A stretch of DNA of 64,000 nt, from positions 2,914,001 to 2,978,000 of the forward strand of contig NZ_JAPNKA010000001.1 in assembly GCF_026626635.1 (NCBI RefSeq), read 5' to 3'. Positions within the stretch are counted from its first letter, which is position 1, and the number at the start of each line of letters is the position of its first letter. This document shows positions 35,072 through 43,609 of the stretch, piece after piece. The DNA comes from Archangium lansingense (lineage in GTDB: Bacteria; Myxococcota; Myxococcia; Myxococcales; Myxococcaceae). The position numbers and the translations under genes were made by a program. The notes under the pieces were generated by a model. It did not search any database, was not told the origin of the DNA, and saw nothing but the letters and a program-made list of their open reading frames with translations.

Positions 35072-36937
35072 ATGTCCAAGCGTCGGGGCCGCGAGTGCTC
35101 GTCAGGGGTGGCACGGCCGTCGCCCTGGGTGGTGGGCTGGGTTCTCATCACGTTCCTGTTGCAGGCCGCGTGCGCCACGGGAGTACCCAGGGCTGGCGTG
35201 CTGACAGGCTCGGGCTCTCGGCCGCCGGCCCCCCGTTTCTTCAAGGCAGCAGGCACCTCTGGAAGCGGAGGGTCCGTGGGAGTGCCTTCCGTTTCAGCGG
35301 ACACCCCCGTGGAGGCGTGGGGGGACGGGCTGGAGGGCCTCGCCAACCCCGAGGAGGTGAGGGAGAGGGTGCGCCGGGTGGAGGAGGCGAGGGCGGAAGC
35401 GCTGGTGTTGGCGGCGCAGCGGGAGGGGAGGGAGCCGGAGGAGGCGCGGGAGGCCGAGGCGGACAGGGCGTTGGCTCGCGTGGTGGGCCTGTGCAGCGGG
35501 GTGGAGGAGGTGGGGGCGGTGCTGGCCTTCACCTTCTGGGTGGAGGGGGGCGCGCTGACGCTGGTGGGCTACCAGGAGGAGCGCGGCGGCGGGCGCGTGG
35601 GGCGGCCGGTGGATGCGGAGGGGCTGGCGCGGGTGCTGCGCCTCGTCCTCACCGAGTACGCGGGCCGGCATACGGGGGAGGTGGTGGTGAGGCTGCGGCG
35701 CGAGGAGGCACGTTGGGCGGTGGACTACGATGCCTCGCGTCCGTCCGCCCGGCCTCCCGAGGCCAGGAGACTCCCGGTGCGCACGCCGGGCACTCCGGCT
35801 GGTGCCGTCCTCACCCTTCAGGAGGCGGCCAGGAGGTTGTCGCGAGCGGTGCAGGTGCCGGCCGGTGGCGCGGCGCGGGTGGAACTCGAGGTCCGGCTGG
35901 AGGACGGCCGACTCGCCGGCGGGGAGCTGCGGGAAGTGCGGCGCACGCGCGAGGGGCCGGGAGGGAGTCCCCTTGCGCTGTCACCCGAGGTAGCGGGGCA
36001 TCTCGTCCAGGTGCTGTTGCCCTTCACCGAGGGGCTGGGCCCGCGCACGGTGCTCGTGGTTCTGCGAGCCGAGCACCTGCTGGGAGAGGCGCGGGCGCGA
36101 GGCTGGGTGGAATCCGCGCGGGTGGAGCGCCCGCCAGTGCAGCCCGGGCAGAGTTGGTACCTGTCCATGCACGAGGCCACCCTCCTGCGCTGGCGGGAGG
36201 GGGTGGTAGAGGGCTCGGCCTGGCTGGCGCAGCGGGGCGTGGAGGAGATGGCGCTGTGGTTCGCGCTGGGAATCATCGCCAGGAGCCTGGGCTTCTTCGC
36301 GACGGAGGGGCTGGAGTGGGTGACGAGGGCGCTGGGGCGGGAGCCCGAGGTGGTGGCCGGGTGGTTGCGCACCTCGCTCAAGCGGCTGACCAAGGAGGAG
36401 AGGACGACGTTCACGCAACTCTGGCAGAAGGTGGCACTGGAGGGCGAGCAGGCCCTGAGCCGCAGCGAGCGCAAGACGCTGCGAGGACTCTTCGTCCGCC
36501 TCGAGCAGGCCATCCAGGAGCCGCTCAATATTGATTTGAAAAACACACTTCGAGAGGAGGCTCGCGTTTATTACGCGGAGTTGTATCCGCAGTTCGCTAG
36601 AGCTTTGAAAGATCTGGGTTCAAAGTTTCCCGTCCATCACCGGCGTCCGCTTCAATACGCCCACCTCTTCCCGGATGAAAACATCAATGCTGCGGAGAAC
36701 TTGACGATGTTGCAGGAGTATGTTCACAAAGAAATCAACTTCTTGTGGGCGCGGTTTCGAAAAGCCCGTCCCACTCCGACAGCCGATGAAGTGAGACGAG
36801 CGGCCGAAATCATTGATAGGCAGTTCGAGCCCTGGTACCACCGAATTGATGATCCATCAGGGGTTTTGAAAACTGCCGAACAAGCCAAGGATGCTGCGCT
36901 TCGCGAACTGCAGAGCCGATTTCCTGGTCTCGCCTAG
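35072..36937 (+). CDS. modular lipoprotein toxin candidate (SitA-like) with HNH-like tip
   Basis: This 621-residue protein starts MSKRRGRECSS with a Lys/Arg-rich N-region, a hydrophobic stretch (VVGWVLITFLL) and QAAC (Cys34), a plausible but atypical lipobox. ATG 35063 is an alternative start. A long conserved-looking body follows, with a hydrophobic segment near 395-415. The last ~130 residues switch composition and contain an HNH-like pattern: FPVHHRRPLQYAHLF, then NINAAENLTML and VHKEINFLW. The switch in base composition lies near 36525. Two tandem immunity-like genes follow. This layout matches myxobacterial SitA outer-membrane-exchange toxins; assignment to that family is inference. Confidence 0.62.
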   Translation: MSKRRGRECSSGVARPSPWVVGWVLITFLLQAACATGVPRAGVLTGSGSRPPAPRFFKAAGTSGSGGSVGVPSVSADTPVEAWGDGLEGLANPEEVRERVRRVEEARAEALVLAAQREGREPEEAREAEADRALARVVGLCSGVEEVGAVLAFTFWVEGGALTLVGYQEERGGGRVGRPVDAEGLARVLRLVLTEYAGRHTGEVVVRLRREEARWAVDYDASRPSARPPEARRLPVRTPGTPAGAVLTLQEAARRLSRAVQVPAGGAARVELEVRLEDGRLAGGELREVRRTREGPGGSPLALSPEVAGHLVQVLLPFTEGLGPRTVLVVLRAEHLLGEARARGWVESARVERPPVQPGQSWYLSMHEATLLRWREGVVEGSAWLAQRGVEEMALWFALGIIARSLGFFATEGLEWVTRALGREPEVVAGWLRTSLKRLTKEERTTFTQLWQKVALEGEQALSRSERKTLRGLFVRLEQAIQEPLNIDLKNTLREEARVYYAELYPQFARALKDLGSKFPVHHRRPLQYAHLFPDENINAAENLTMLQEYVHKEINFLWARFRKARPTPTADEVRRAAEIIDRQFEPWYHRIDDPSGVLKTAEQAKDAALRELQSRFPGLA

Positions 36938-36960
36938 CCGTCTAGACAAGGAGGAGCAAT

Positions 36961-37611
36961 GTGAAGTCCATGAGCCTGCCTGGGTTGGAGCGGCTGTTGG
37001 AGGTATGCCAGCGGTTGAATCTGGGACTGGAGACCTCACCACCCGCTCATGAACCGTTGAGGGCTGGGAGTTTGCTAGAAGGCGTTTCCTTCGATCCAAT
37101 ACTGGCGAGCGTTTACGCACGCTTTGGACATGCTGTGTTTGCCGAAAAGGTAATGTGCTGGGCGCTCATTCGATGGGATGACAATGCGCAAACGCTGCGG
37201 GAACGTAATGAGTGGTGGCGAGGAAACTGGTGGAAGGAGTTGGGAGAACCCGTAGTTATCTTCGGTGGTGGTGTCTTCACCTACGCCACCGTGCCTGGTC
37301 TCGCGGATGGGCAGGGAATGCAGCCCGTGGTCATGGTGGACACCTATGAATTCGAGCCCCGGGTCATTCCTGTAGCCTCGAACGTGGACTGGTTCTTCGA
37401 CACCTACGCGCGCTACCTGGAAGCCAAGGTTTCAGAGCCCAGCTATCAAGCGTCGGGTGAAGTGGATATTGGGTTTCCTTACGACGCCGTCGAAATTCTC
37501 GCACGAGACGAGCGACTGGTGGAGTTGATGCGCGCGGGGCGCTTCGACTCCTTGATGAAGGATGTGGACGGTCAGACGCGCCGCTGGGCCGCCAAGGTGA
37601 TGGGGCGGTAG
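36961..37611 (+). CDS. putative immunity protein, copy 1 (SUKH-like)
   Basis: This 216-residue acidic protein starts at GTG 36961 after a strong AAGGAGGAG. The pattern (LPGLERLLEVCQRLNLGLE, then GEPVVIFGGGVFTYATVPGL, VVMVDTYEFEPRV, NVDWFFDTYARYLEA) resembles SMI1/KNR4 (SUKH) immunity proteins, with no signal or TM segment. It lies 23 nt after the toxin stop. It shares the base composition of the toxin tip, lower in GC than the surroundings. A near-copy follows. Confidence 0.6.
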   Translation: MKSMSLPGLERLLEVCQRLNLGLETSPPAHEPLRAGSLLEGVSFDPILASVYARFGHAVFAEKVMCWALIRWDDNAQTLRERNEWWRGNWWKELGEPVVIFGGGVFTYATVPGLADGQGMQPVVMVDTYEFEPRVIPVASNVDWFFDTYARYLEAKVSEPSYQASGEVDIGFPYDAVEILARDERLVELMRAGRFDSLMKDVDGQTRRWAAKVMGR

Positions 37612-37638
37612 AGCCCTCTGCCAAGACGAGAAGGGGTG

Positions 37639-38289
37639 ATGGGAATCAAGACTCTGTCCGGGTTGGAGCGGTTGTTGGAAGTATGTGAGAGATTGAGCTT
37701 GGGTTTGAGTATCTCTCCACCCGCCCGTGAACCATTGAGGAGTGGGTGTTTGTTGGAAGGTGTTCCCTTCGATCCAGTACTGGCGAGTGTCTATGCGCGA
37801 TTGGGACGCGCTGATTTCGCTACAAAGGTGATGGGTTGGGTGCTCTCGCAATCCAACGATGAAGAACGTGCTTTGGAAAAAGACAACAAATGGTGGCGGG
37901 AGAACTGGTGGGAAGAGCTGGGTGAGCCTGTGATTGTTTTTGGCGGCGATATCCATGCTTATGCCACCGTGCCTGGTCTTGAGGACCGGTGGGGTAGGCA
38001 GCCAGTGGTGCGTGTGGATACCTATGAGTTCGAACCCAAGGTCATGCCCATCGCCTCGAACGTGGACCGCTTCTTCGATAGTTACTCGCGCTATCTGGAA
38101 ACGCTGGTCGCGGACCCGCACTATCAGGAGACGGGCGAAACGGACCTCATCTTCCCCTGGGATGCGACCGAGATCCTCGCGCGGGACGAGCGGCTGGTGG
38201 AGTTGATGCGCGCGGGGCGCTTCGACTCGCTGATGAAGAACGTGGACGAGGAGACGCGCGGCTGGGCCGCCAGGGTGATGGGCAGGTAG
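37639..38289 (+). CDS. putative immunity protein, copy 2 (SUKH-like paralogue)
   Basis: This 216-residue protein starts at ATG 37639 after AGAAGGGG. It is collinear with the preceding gene along its full length: LSGLERLLEVCERLSLGL, FDPVLASVYARLGRADFATK, WWRENWWEELGEPVIVFGGD, then EILARDERLVELMRAGRFDS. The two differ most in the middle (for example QSNDEERALEKDN versus RWDDNAQTLRERN), as expected for tandem immunity genes that diversify. The C-terminal coding DNA is nearly identical in both copies. Confidence 0.6.
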   Translation: MGIKTLSGLERLLEVCERLSLGLSISPPAREPLRSGCLLEGVPFDPVLASVYARLGRADFATKVMGWVLSQSNDEERALEKDNKWWRENWWEELGEPVIVFGGDIHAYATVPGLEDRWGRQPVVRVDTYEFEPKVMPIASNVDRFFDSYSRYLETLVADPHYQETGETDLIFPWDATEILARDERLVELMRAGRFDSLMKNVDEETRGWAARVMGR

Positions 38290-38326
38290 GGCGCCAGGGG
38301 GGGAAGTGTGGTACGGGGAGGGAAGG

Positions 38327-39646
38327 ATGAACGCGCGCGCCATTGCCATCCAGGTCCTCAGTCGCGTCCGGGCCACGGATGCGTACCTCAACGTTGTTCT
38401 CGACACGATGCTCTCGGAATCGCCACCAGCCGATCCCCGGGACGCAGGTCTCATCACCGAGCTGACCTACGGGGCTACCCGCCGGCAGCTCGCGCTGGAC
38501 TACGCCGTCACCCGCTTCGCGGATCGCAAGCTGGACGCGCTGGAGGACAAGGTCCTGGCCGCGCTGCGCGTGGGGGCCTACCAAATCTTCTACACGCGGG
38601 TACCGGCCCGTGCGGCCGTGGCCGAGACGGTCCAGGCGCTCAAGGAAGTAGGGCTGGTGCGCGCGGCGGGCTTCGTCAACGCCATCCTGCGCAAGCTGGC
38701 TTCGCTGCCCTCGCAGCCGCTGCCTCCGGAGGGAGACCTCACCGAGTACCTGTCGGTGCGGGAGAGTCACCCGAAGTGGCTGGTGGAGCGCTGGATGCGC
38801 CAGTTCGGCCGCGAGCGCGCCGAGGCGATGCTCGCCGCCAACAACCAGACGCCGGCGGTGGTCATCCGCGCCAATAGCGCGAAGGTGACGCGCGACGCGC
38901 TGCTGGAGCAGTTCCGCGAGACGGGGCTGGAGGTGCGGCCCACGGCGGTGTCTCCGGTGGGCATCATCATGCCGCCGGTGGGGCGGTTGGAGGACGTGTA
39001 CGGCTACGCCGAGGGCCTGTGGCAGGTGCAGGACGAGGCGGCTCAGTTGGTGGGCGTGTACGGGGACATCCCGGAGACGGCGCGGGTGCTGGATGCCTGC
39101 GCGGCGCCGGGCGGCAAGGCGTGCCACCAGGCCGAGAAGCACGAGGTGGTGGCCACGGACCTCCACGCCAACAAGCTGCGGAAGATTGAGTCCGAGGCGA
39201 AGCGGCTGGGCCTCGCCGCGCGGTTGAAGGCCGAGGCGCACGACGCATCGCAGCCCTGGCCAGAGGAGTGGGGCGAGTTCCACGCGTTCCTGGTGGATGC
39301 GCCGTGCTCGGGGCTGGGGACGCTGCGGCGGCACCCGGAGCTGCGCTACCGGCGCAAGCCGGAGGACATCGGGCGCCTGGCGACGTTGCAGCGGCGCATC
39401 CTGGAGAACTGCCAGGAGGCGGTGCCTCCCGGAGGTCTGCTGGTGTACGCGGTGTGCACGATGGAGCCGCAGGAGGGGCAGGATCAGGTGGAGATGTTCC
39501 TGCGCAGCCACCCCGAGTGGACGGCGGAGCCGCCGGTGCTGCACGAGTCAGTGAAGCTCCCGCTCACCCAAGCCTACCTGCGCACGCTGCCGGGCCCCGA
39601 GAACTGGGACGGCTTCTTCGCCGCGCGCCTGCGCAAGATGTACTGA
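38327..39646 (+). CDS. rsmB: 16S rRNA (cytosine-C5)-methyltransferase RsmB
   Basis: This 439-residue protein has an N-terminal NusB-like RNA-binding domain (ARAIAIQVLSRVRATDAYLN, LALDYAVTRFADRKL, AVAETVQALKEVGL) and a C-terminal SAM methyltransferase domain with VLDACAAPGGKACHQAE, VVATDLHANKLRKIE, the catalytic DAPCSGLGTLRRHPELR and VYAVCTMEPQEGQDQ, which holds the second Cys. It is expected to methylate C967 of 16S rRNA. Start ATG 38327 follows GGGAAGG. Confidence 0.95.
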   Translation: MNARAIAIQVLSRVRATDAYLNVVLDTMLSESPPADPRDAGLITELTYGATRRQLALDYAVTRFADRKLDALEDKVLAALRVGAYQIFYTRVPARAAVAETVQALKEVGLVRAAGFVNAILRKLASLPSQPLPPEGDLTEYLSVRESHPKWLVERWMRQFGRERAEAMLAANNQTPAVVIRANSAKVTRDALLEQFRETGLEVRPTAVSPVGIIMPPVGRLEDVYGYAEGLWQVQDEAAQLVGVYGDIPETARVLDACAAPGGKACHQAEKHEVVATDLHANKLRKIESEAKRLGLAARLKAEAHDASQPWPEEWGEFHAFLVDAPCSGLGTLRRHPELRYRRKPEDIGRLATLQRRILENCQEAVPPGGLLVYAVCTMEPQEGQDQVEMFLRSHPEWTAEPPVLHESVKLPLTQAYLRTLPGPENWDGFFAARLRKMY

Positions 39647-39655
39647 GCGTCAACC

Positions 39656-40492
39656 TCAGGTGGGGGGGGCGGGCTCGTAGTTCGGCGGCGGGGGCGGTGG
39701 GTCATCCGGCAGCGCCTTCAGCACGGGCAGCAGCATCTTCATGGCCTCGGTGAGGCATCTGAACCGCTTGCCTGGCTCCGAAGCCGTGGCCCGCTCCACC
39801 CAGTGCTCCCAGCGTCCCTGCCAGGCCCCATCCCGCCGCGTGGCCAGCATGTCCCGCACGATGAGCCCAAAGGAGAAGACATCGGCCGAGGACGGCACGG
39901 GACCTGTGTCTCCCAGCTCGGGCGCCACGTAGGCCGCACCCACCTGGGGCGGCTTCAGCCAGGCAGCGGCGTGAGTGCGCCGGAAGGCTTCCAACCCCAG
40001 GTCCAGGAGGCACAGCCGCACGCCTTTCCCGCCGGGGGCGACGAGCAACCGCGTGGGCCGCAGCCGGCCATGGGCGATGCCCTCGGCCTGGGCGGCGGTG
40101 AGCGCCTGCGCGAGCTGGTCCGCGAGTGCGTGGAGGTAGGGGAGATCAAGCCCTATCGGATGGAGTCCTCCCAGCATCGACGGCAGCGACTCGCCATTCC
40201 ACCAGGGCCGCACCATCCACAGCGCCTCGCGGGTCTTGTCGTACCCGAGGGCCTCCACGGGTGGGAAGGCGGGGTGTCGCGTTCGCTCACCCGCGCGCAT
40301 GAGCTCCTCGAAACGCTTCACCTCGGTGGAGGCGGGGGCCCGCAGCGTGCGCCATAGCGTGAGCCGCCGGGCGCTCCCTCCTGTGACGGGCTCCACCCGG
40401 TACTCCGAGCCGGGATCGTCCCCGAAGGCCGGACGGACGATGCGCCACTCCCCTCCGAGGACGTCACCTGCGGTCAGCGCGCTCATGAGCAT
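39656..40492 (-). CDS. pseudokinase (Ser/Thr kinase fold, catalytic residues missing)
   Basis: The 278 residues (from ATG 40492, or 40486) follow the Hanks kinase layout, but the catalytic motifs are altered. The VAIK lysine region reads RRLTLWRTL, HRD-K-N reads HGRLRPTRLLV (no Asp, no Asn), and DFG reads DLGLEAF. The APE-like AYVAPELGD and the DVFSFGLIVRDMLATR helix are kept. It ends in a Pro-rich tail (PPPPPPNYEPAPPT). It is probably a signalling scaffold. It is convergent with rsmB and divergent from the DUF2378 gene. Confidence 0.75.
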   Translation of the reverse strand: MLMSALTAGDVLGGEWRIVRPAFGDDPGSEYRVEPVTGGSARRLTLWRTLRAPASTEVKRFEELMRAGERTRHPAFPPVEALGYDKTREALWMVRPWWNGESLPSMLGGLHPIGLDLPYLHALADQLAQALTAAQAEGIAHGRLRPTRLLVAPGGKGVRLCLLDLGLEAFRRTHAAAWLKPPQVGAAYVAPELGDTGPVPSSADVFSFGLIVRDMLATRRDGAWQGRWEHWVERATASEPGKRFRCLTEAMKMLLPVLKALPDDPPPPPPNYEPAPPT

Positions 40493-40708
40493 GGAGTGTA
40501 GACCGGACAACCCCCGGGGAAGGCAGGGGGCTCCGAGGGTGACGTCCATCCTCCAACACGAGGCGGTTACCTCGTCTCCAGCGGTGGCCCAGGGTGGGAC
40601 GACGCCGCAGGTCGGCATGCGGCGCGTCTTGATTCCATCTCCGCAATTCCAATACTCGCGCCCGGGACAGGGGCCGGGCGGGGAGCCCCCACTCGAGACT
40701 GGGACGTG

Positions 40709-41293
40709 ATGGAGAAGGGCTCACCGCAGGAGTTGGAGCAACGGCTGGCTCTGCGCAGGCCGGAGGACACCCTTCGTGGTTTCTTCTTCACGGGCGCGCT
40801 GGAGGTGGTGCGCGGCCTGGGCGACGAGGTGGTGCTGAACCGCTGCATCGAGGTGGCCGGAGGCAGCAGGTTCATGGCCTTCTTCAGCTATCCCGTCGGC
40901 ACGTTGAACCGGCTGCTCTACGCCGCGGCCTGGGCGCTGAGCGAGCGGCACGGAGGTTTCGATGCGGCAATGCGGTGCCTGGGGCAGCAGGTCGCGCCGG
41001 AGTACCTGGAGTCCGCGGCGGGGCGAGTATTGACGATGCTGGCCGGGGGAGAGCCGAGGCGGATGCTCAACGGTTTTCCCTCCGCCTGGCGCACGTCTGT
41101 CCGGCACGGGGAGTGCTCAGTGCGATGGACGGGACCGAACAGCGGCCTCGTCCTCGTCAGGGGCAGCACCCTGCCTTCCGAGTATCTCGTGGGCGCGGTG
41201 CGGGGCCTCTTCGAGTCCACGAAGATGGCGGACGTGAACACCACCGGACGGGAGGTGAGCCTGCGCGAGACGGAGGTCGAGGTCTCCTGGTAG
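40709..41293 (+). CDS. DUF2378/TIGR02265-family myxobacterial protein
   Basis: This 194-residue protein has the features of the myxobacterial paralogous DUF2378 family: EDTLRGFFFTGALEVVRGLG, FFSYPVGTLNRLLYAAAWAL, GFDAAMRCLGQQVAPEYLES, and a V4R-like C-terminus with GRVLTMLAG. No function is established. ATG 40709 is used; a GTG directly before it would add one residue. The 216-bp gap to the divergent pseudokinase presumably holds both promoters; no clear box was identified. Confidence 0.75.
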   Translation: MEKGSPQELEQRLALRRPEDTLRGFFFTGALEVVRGLGDEVVLNRCIEVAGGSRFMAFFSYPVGTLNRLLYAAAWALSERHGGFDAAMRCLGQQVAPEYLESAAGRVLTMLAGGEPRRMLNGFPSAWRTSVRHGECSVRWTGPNSGLVLVRGSTLPSEYLVGAVRGLFESTKMADVNTTGREVSLRETEVEVSW

Positions 41294-41365
41294 GCAGGGA
41301 GGCGTGCACGGGCGGGCAGAAGCGGCGCGCGAGCGGTGTTCGGAGCGCGTTCGCGAAGGAGGAAT

Positions 41366-42124
41366 ATGCGTCGGGTCGTTGAGCTGACGGAGATGGGTCG
41401 AGGCACGGGTCCACGGGTATTGCTGCTCGCTGGGCTGGGTGCACGGGGCGCGGGCTTCCGGGCTCTGGCCGAGCGGCTCTCCTTCATGGCCCGTCCCGTC
41501 CTCGTCGAGTACCCGGAAGGGCGTCATGCTGCCTGTGGGGCAGGAGAGCTGGCGCGTCAGGTGCTGACTGCGGCCGGACAGGTGGATGCGGTGGTGGCCA
41601 GCTCCTTCGGGGGCATGGTGGCCGGGCACCTGGCCGCCGCGGGCGCTGTGCGCGGGGTGGCCTTCCTCGGCTCCTTTACCCGGCCCGAGCACCTGGGGCT
41701 GCGTGGCCACCTCATCGCCATGATGGGGCCCATTGCTGTCCTGGGACGTCCCGGCCCGCTCACGGCCTGTGTGGCCTCGTGGAAGCGTGTTCCGGCTGAG
41801 CAGGTGCCCGAGGTGGTGCCCACCACGACGCTGGAGCGGATGACCACGCTCCATCGGGCTTTTGCCATTCGTGGAGAGCCGCCTCCGCCCGACCTGCGCC
41901 GGCTGCCCGTCTCATGCCTGTGCATTCAGGGGGACCGCGACGTGCTGGTGCCTGCCTCCACGATGGCGCGGTTGGCGGCGTCGCTGCCCCCGGGCACGCC
42001 TCAGCACCTGCTGCGCGGGGCGGGCCATGTGCCCTACTTCACCCACCCCGCGGAGTGCGCCCGGCTGCTGACGCCCTGGCTGCACGTGCTGGCGCCTGCC
42101 TCGGGTATCGAGACCGCCGCCTGA
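41366..42124 (+). CDS. alpha/beta hydrolase
   Basis: This 252-residue protein has a strand-loop VLLLAGLGARGAGFRALAER, a nucleophile elbow AVVASSFGGMVAG (Ser in S-F-G-G), Asp in QGDRDVLVP and His in GAGHVPYFTHP, so a complete serine-hydrolase triad can be placed. A strong AAGGAGG precedes ATG 41366. The substrate is unknown. A REP-type hairpin follows the stop. Confidence 0.85.
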   Translation: MRRVVELTEMGRGTGPRVLLLAGLGARGAGFRALAERLSFMARPVLVEYPEGRHAACGAGELARQVLTAAGQVDAVVASSFGGMVAGHLAAAGAVRGVAFLGSFTRPEHLGLRGHLIAMMGPIAVLGRPGPLTACVASWKRVPAEQVPEVVPTTTLERMTTLHRAFAIRGEPPPPDLRRLPVSCLCIQGDRDVLVPASTMARLAASLPPGTPQHLLRGAGHVPYFTHPAECARLLTPWLHVLAPASGIETAA

Positions 42125-42136
42125 GACGGGGGGCAG

Positions 42137-42173
42137 ACCCTCACCCCAGCCCTCTCCCAGAGGGAGAGGGGGG
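42137..42173 (+). repeat. REP-like palindromic element, copy 1
   Basis: ACCCTCACCCCAGCCCTCTCCC is followed by AG and GGGAGAGGG, giving a perfect 9-bp stem in the gap between the convergent hydrolase and LysR genes. Copies 2-4 lie at 44785, 54706 and 63457. It may act as a terminator here. Confidence 0.8.
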
Positions 42174-42187
42174 ATGGATTCACGGGG

Positions 42188-43087
42188 TCAGTGATCTTCG
42201 CCCGTGGCCTCGGCGAGCTTGAAGGCCTCGAGCACCGCGGCGGACGAGCGATCCAGGTACTTGCCCTTGCGGATGAGCAGACCGATGGGCCGCGACACCG
42301 GACCCTCGGCGAAGGGCTTGGAGACGAGCGATCCCTGCGCCATCTCGGCCGCCACCGTGGCCATGGGGAGGATGGCCACGCCAATGCCCATCTCCACCGC
42401 TCGCTTGATGGTCTCGATGTTGTCGATCTCCATCACCGGGTTGATGTCCACGTTCTTCTCGCGGAAGAGCCGGTCCAGCGCCTTGCGCGTGGGGGCCTCG
42501 CGATCGAAGGCGATGAAGGGCACGCCCGACAGCGCCGTGAGGCTCACCTTCGACTTGGTGGCGAACGGATGGGTGGGCGAGCACACCACCGCCAGCTTGT
42601 CGTCGCGGAACGGGTGGATGTCCACGCCCGCGCGCGGCTGCGGGTACGCCACGATTCCAATCTCCGCCGCCCCCAGAATCACGTCGTCGTAGACCTGATC
42701 ATTGCGCCGGTAGTTCAGGCGCATGTTCACCTTGGGGTGCGTCTTGAGCAGCTGCTTCTGCACGTTGCGCAGCTCGTGCAGGCCCACGGAGTAGATGGTG
42801 GACACCGTCGTGGTGCCCTGCACCTCCGTGGACTGCTCGCGGATCTCGTTCTCCACCTCGGCGAAGCGGGCGAGGATCTCCTTGCACCCGCGGAACAGCC
42901 GCTCGCCCGCGGGCGTCGGAGTCACCTGGCGTGCGCTGCGCGACAGGAGCTTCTGCTCATAGCGGTTCTCCAGCGCGCGAATCTGCTGGCTCACCGCCGA
43001 CTGCGTCACATGGTTGAGCTGCGCGGCCCTCGAGAAGGAGCCCGTCTCCACCACGTCACAAAACATCTTCAAGGATTCAAGCTGCAT
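42188..43087 (-). CDS. LysR-family transcriptional regulator
   Basis: This 299-residue protein has an N-terminal winged helix (MQLESLKMFCDVVETGSFSR, then SAVSQQIRALENRYEQKLLS) and a C-terminal substrate-binding domain (TTTVSTIYSVGLHELRNVQK, VPFIAFDREAPTRKALDRLF, VEMGIGVAILPMATVAAEM). The architecture resembles the CysB/CbbR-type LysR branch. The effector and targets are unknown. An inverted repeat upstream (43124-43147) may be its own site. Confidence 0.92.
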   Translation of the reverse strand: MQLESLKMFCDVVETGSFSRAAQLNHVTQSAVSQQIRALENRYEQKLLSRSARQVTPTPAGERLFRGCKEILARFAEVENEIREQSTEVQGTTTVSTIYSVGLHELRNVQKQLLKTHPKVNMRLNYRRNDQVYDDVILGAAEIGIVAYPQPRAGVDIHPFRDDKLAVVCSPTHPFATKSKVSLTALSGVPFIAFDREAPTRKALDRLFREKNVDINPVMEIDNIETIKRAVEMGIGVAILPMATVAAEMAQGSLVSKPFAEGPVSRPIGLLIRKGKYLDRSSAAVLEAFKLAEATGEDH

Positions 43088-43123
43088 AAGAGGGGGCCTC
43101 TCCTAACCGAAGCCTTATGTCGA

Positions 43124-43147
43124 GGCTAGAGCTAATTAGCCGCTCTA
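43124..43147. promoter_or_regulatory. candidate LysR operator upstream of the lysR-type gene
   Basis: Nested dyads occur in the short AT-richer stretch upstream of the LysR start: TAGAGC/GCTCTA around the palindrome CTAATTAG, and GGCTA/TAGCC. LysR proteins often bind such dyads to control themselves. No promoter boxes were assigned. Confidence 0.4.
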
Positions 43148-43250
43148 CGCTGCACCGGCAAAAGCACTTACCCCGCTCGCTCGCTCGGCTGCTTGACGGA
43201 AGAGGGGCGTGGAGGTGGGAGAGGCGGCCTCCTTGGAGGACGAAGTGTCC

Positions 43251-43550
43251 TCAGTGGGTGTCCGAGCGCGCCTTCGAGCGCAGCAGCACCACCACGGCGG
43301 CACCAAGTGCCAGCAGACCGGAGCCCACGATGACCTGCATGCGGCTGAGCTCCAGGGCGGCCTCTCGCATGAAGCTGCACTCCATCTCGGACAGGCCCGT
43401 GCAGTCCGCCGGTGATAGGCGCGTCTTGAGTCCCACACCCAACAGGAAGAGGCCTCCGACGAGGATGCCGCCAGTCAGCCCCAGCAGGGCCGCTCGGGTC
43501 AATCCCGCCGCATTCTTCGGGCTCTTGGCGTCCGTTCCCTCGTGTTGCAT
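43251..43550 (-). CDS. small membrane protein
   Basis: This 99-residue protein starts MQHEGTDAKSPKNAAG at ATG 43550. It has two hydrophobic helices (about 18-40 LLGLTGGILVGGLFLLGV, and 72-92 IVGSGLLALGAAVVVLL) separated by a short loop with two Cys (ADCTGLSEMECS), a possible periplasmic disulfide. It is divergent from the glycosyltransferase gene by 59 bp. The function is not recognised. Confidence 0.6.
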   Translation of the reverse strand: MQHEGTDAKSPKNAAGLTRAALLGLTGGILVGGLFLLGVGLKTRLSPADCTGLSEMECSFMREAALELSRMQVIVGSGLLALGAAVVVLLRSKARSDTH

Positions 43551-43609
43551 GGGGGAGACGCTACCGCCGCATGGGCTCGCGCGCCACATCCCGCGTATGC
43601 TGCCGCCCC

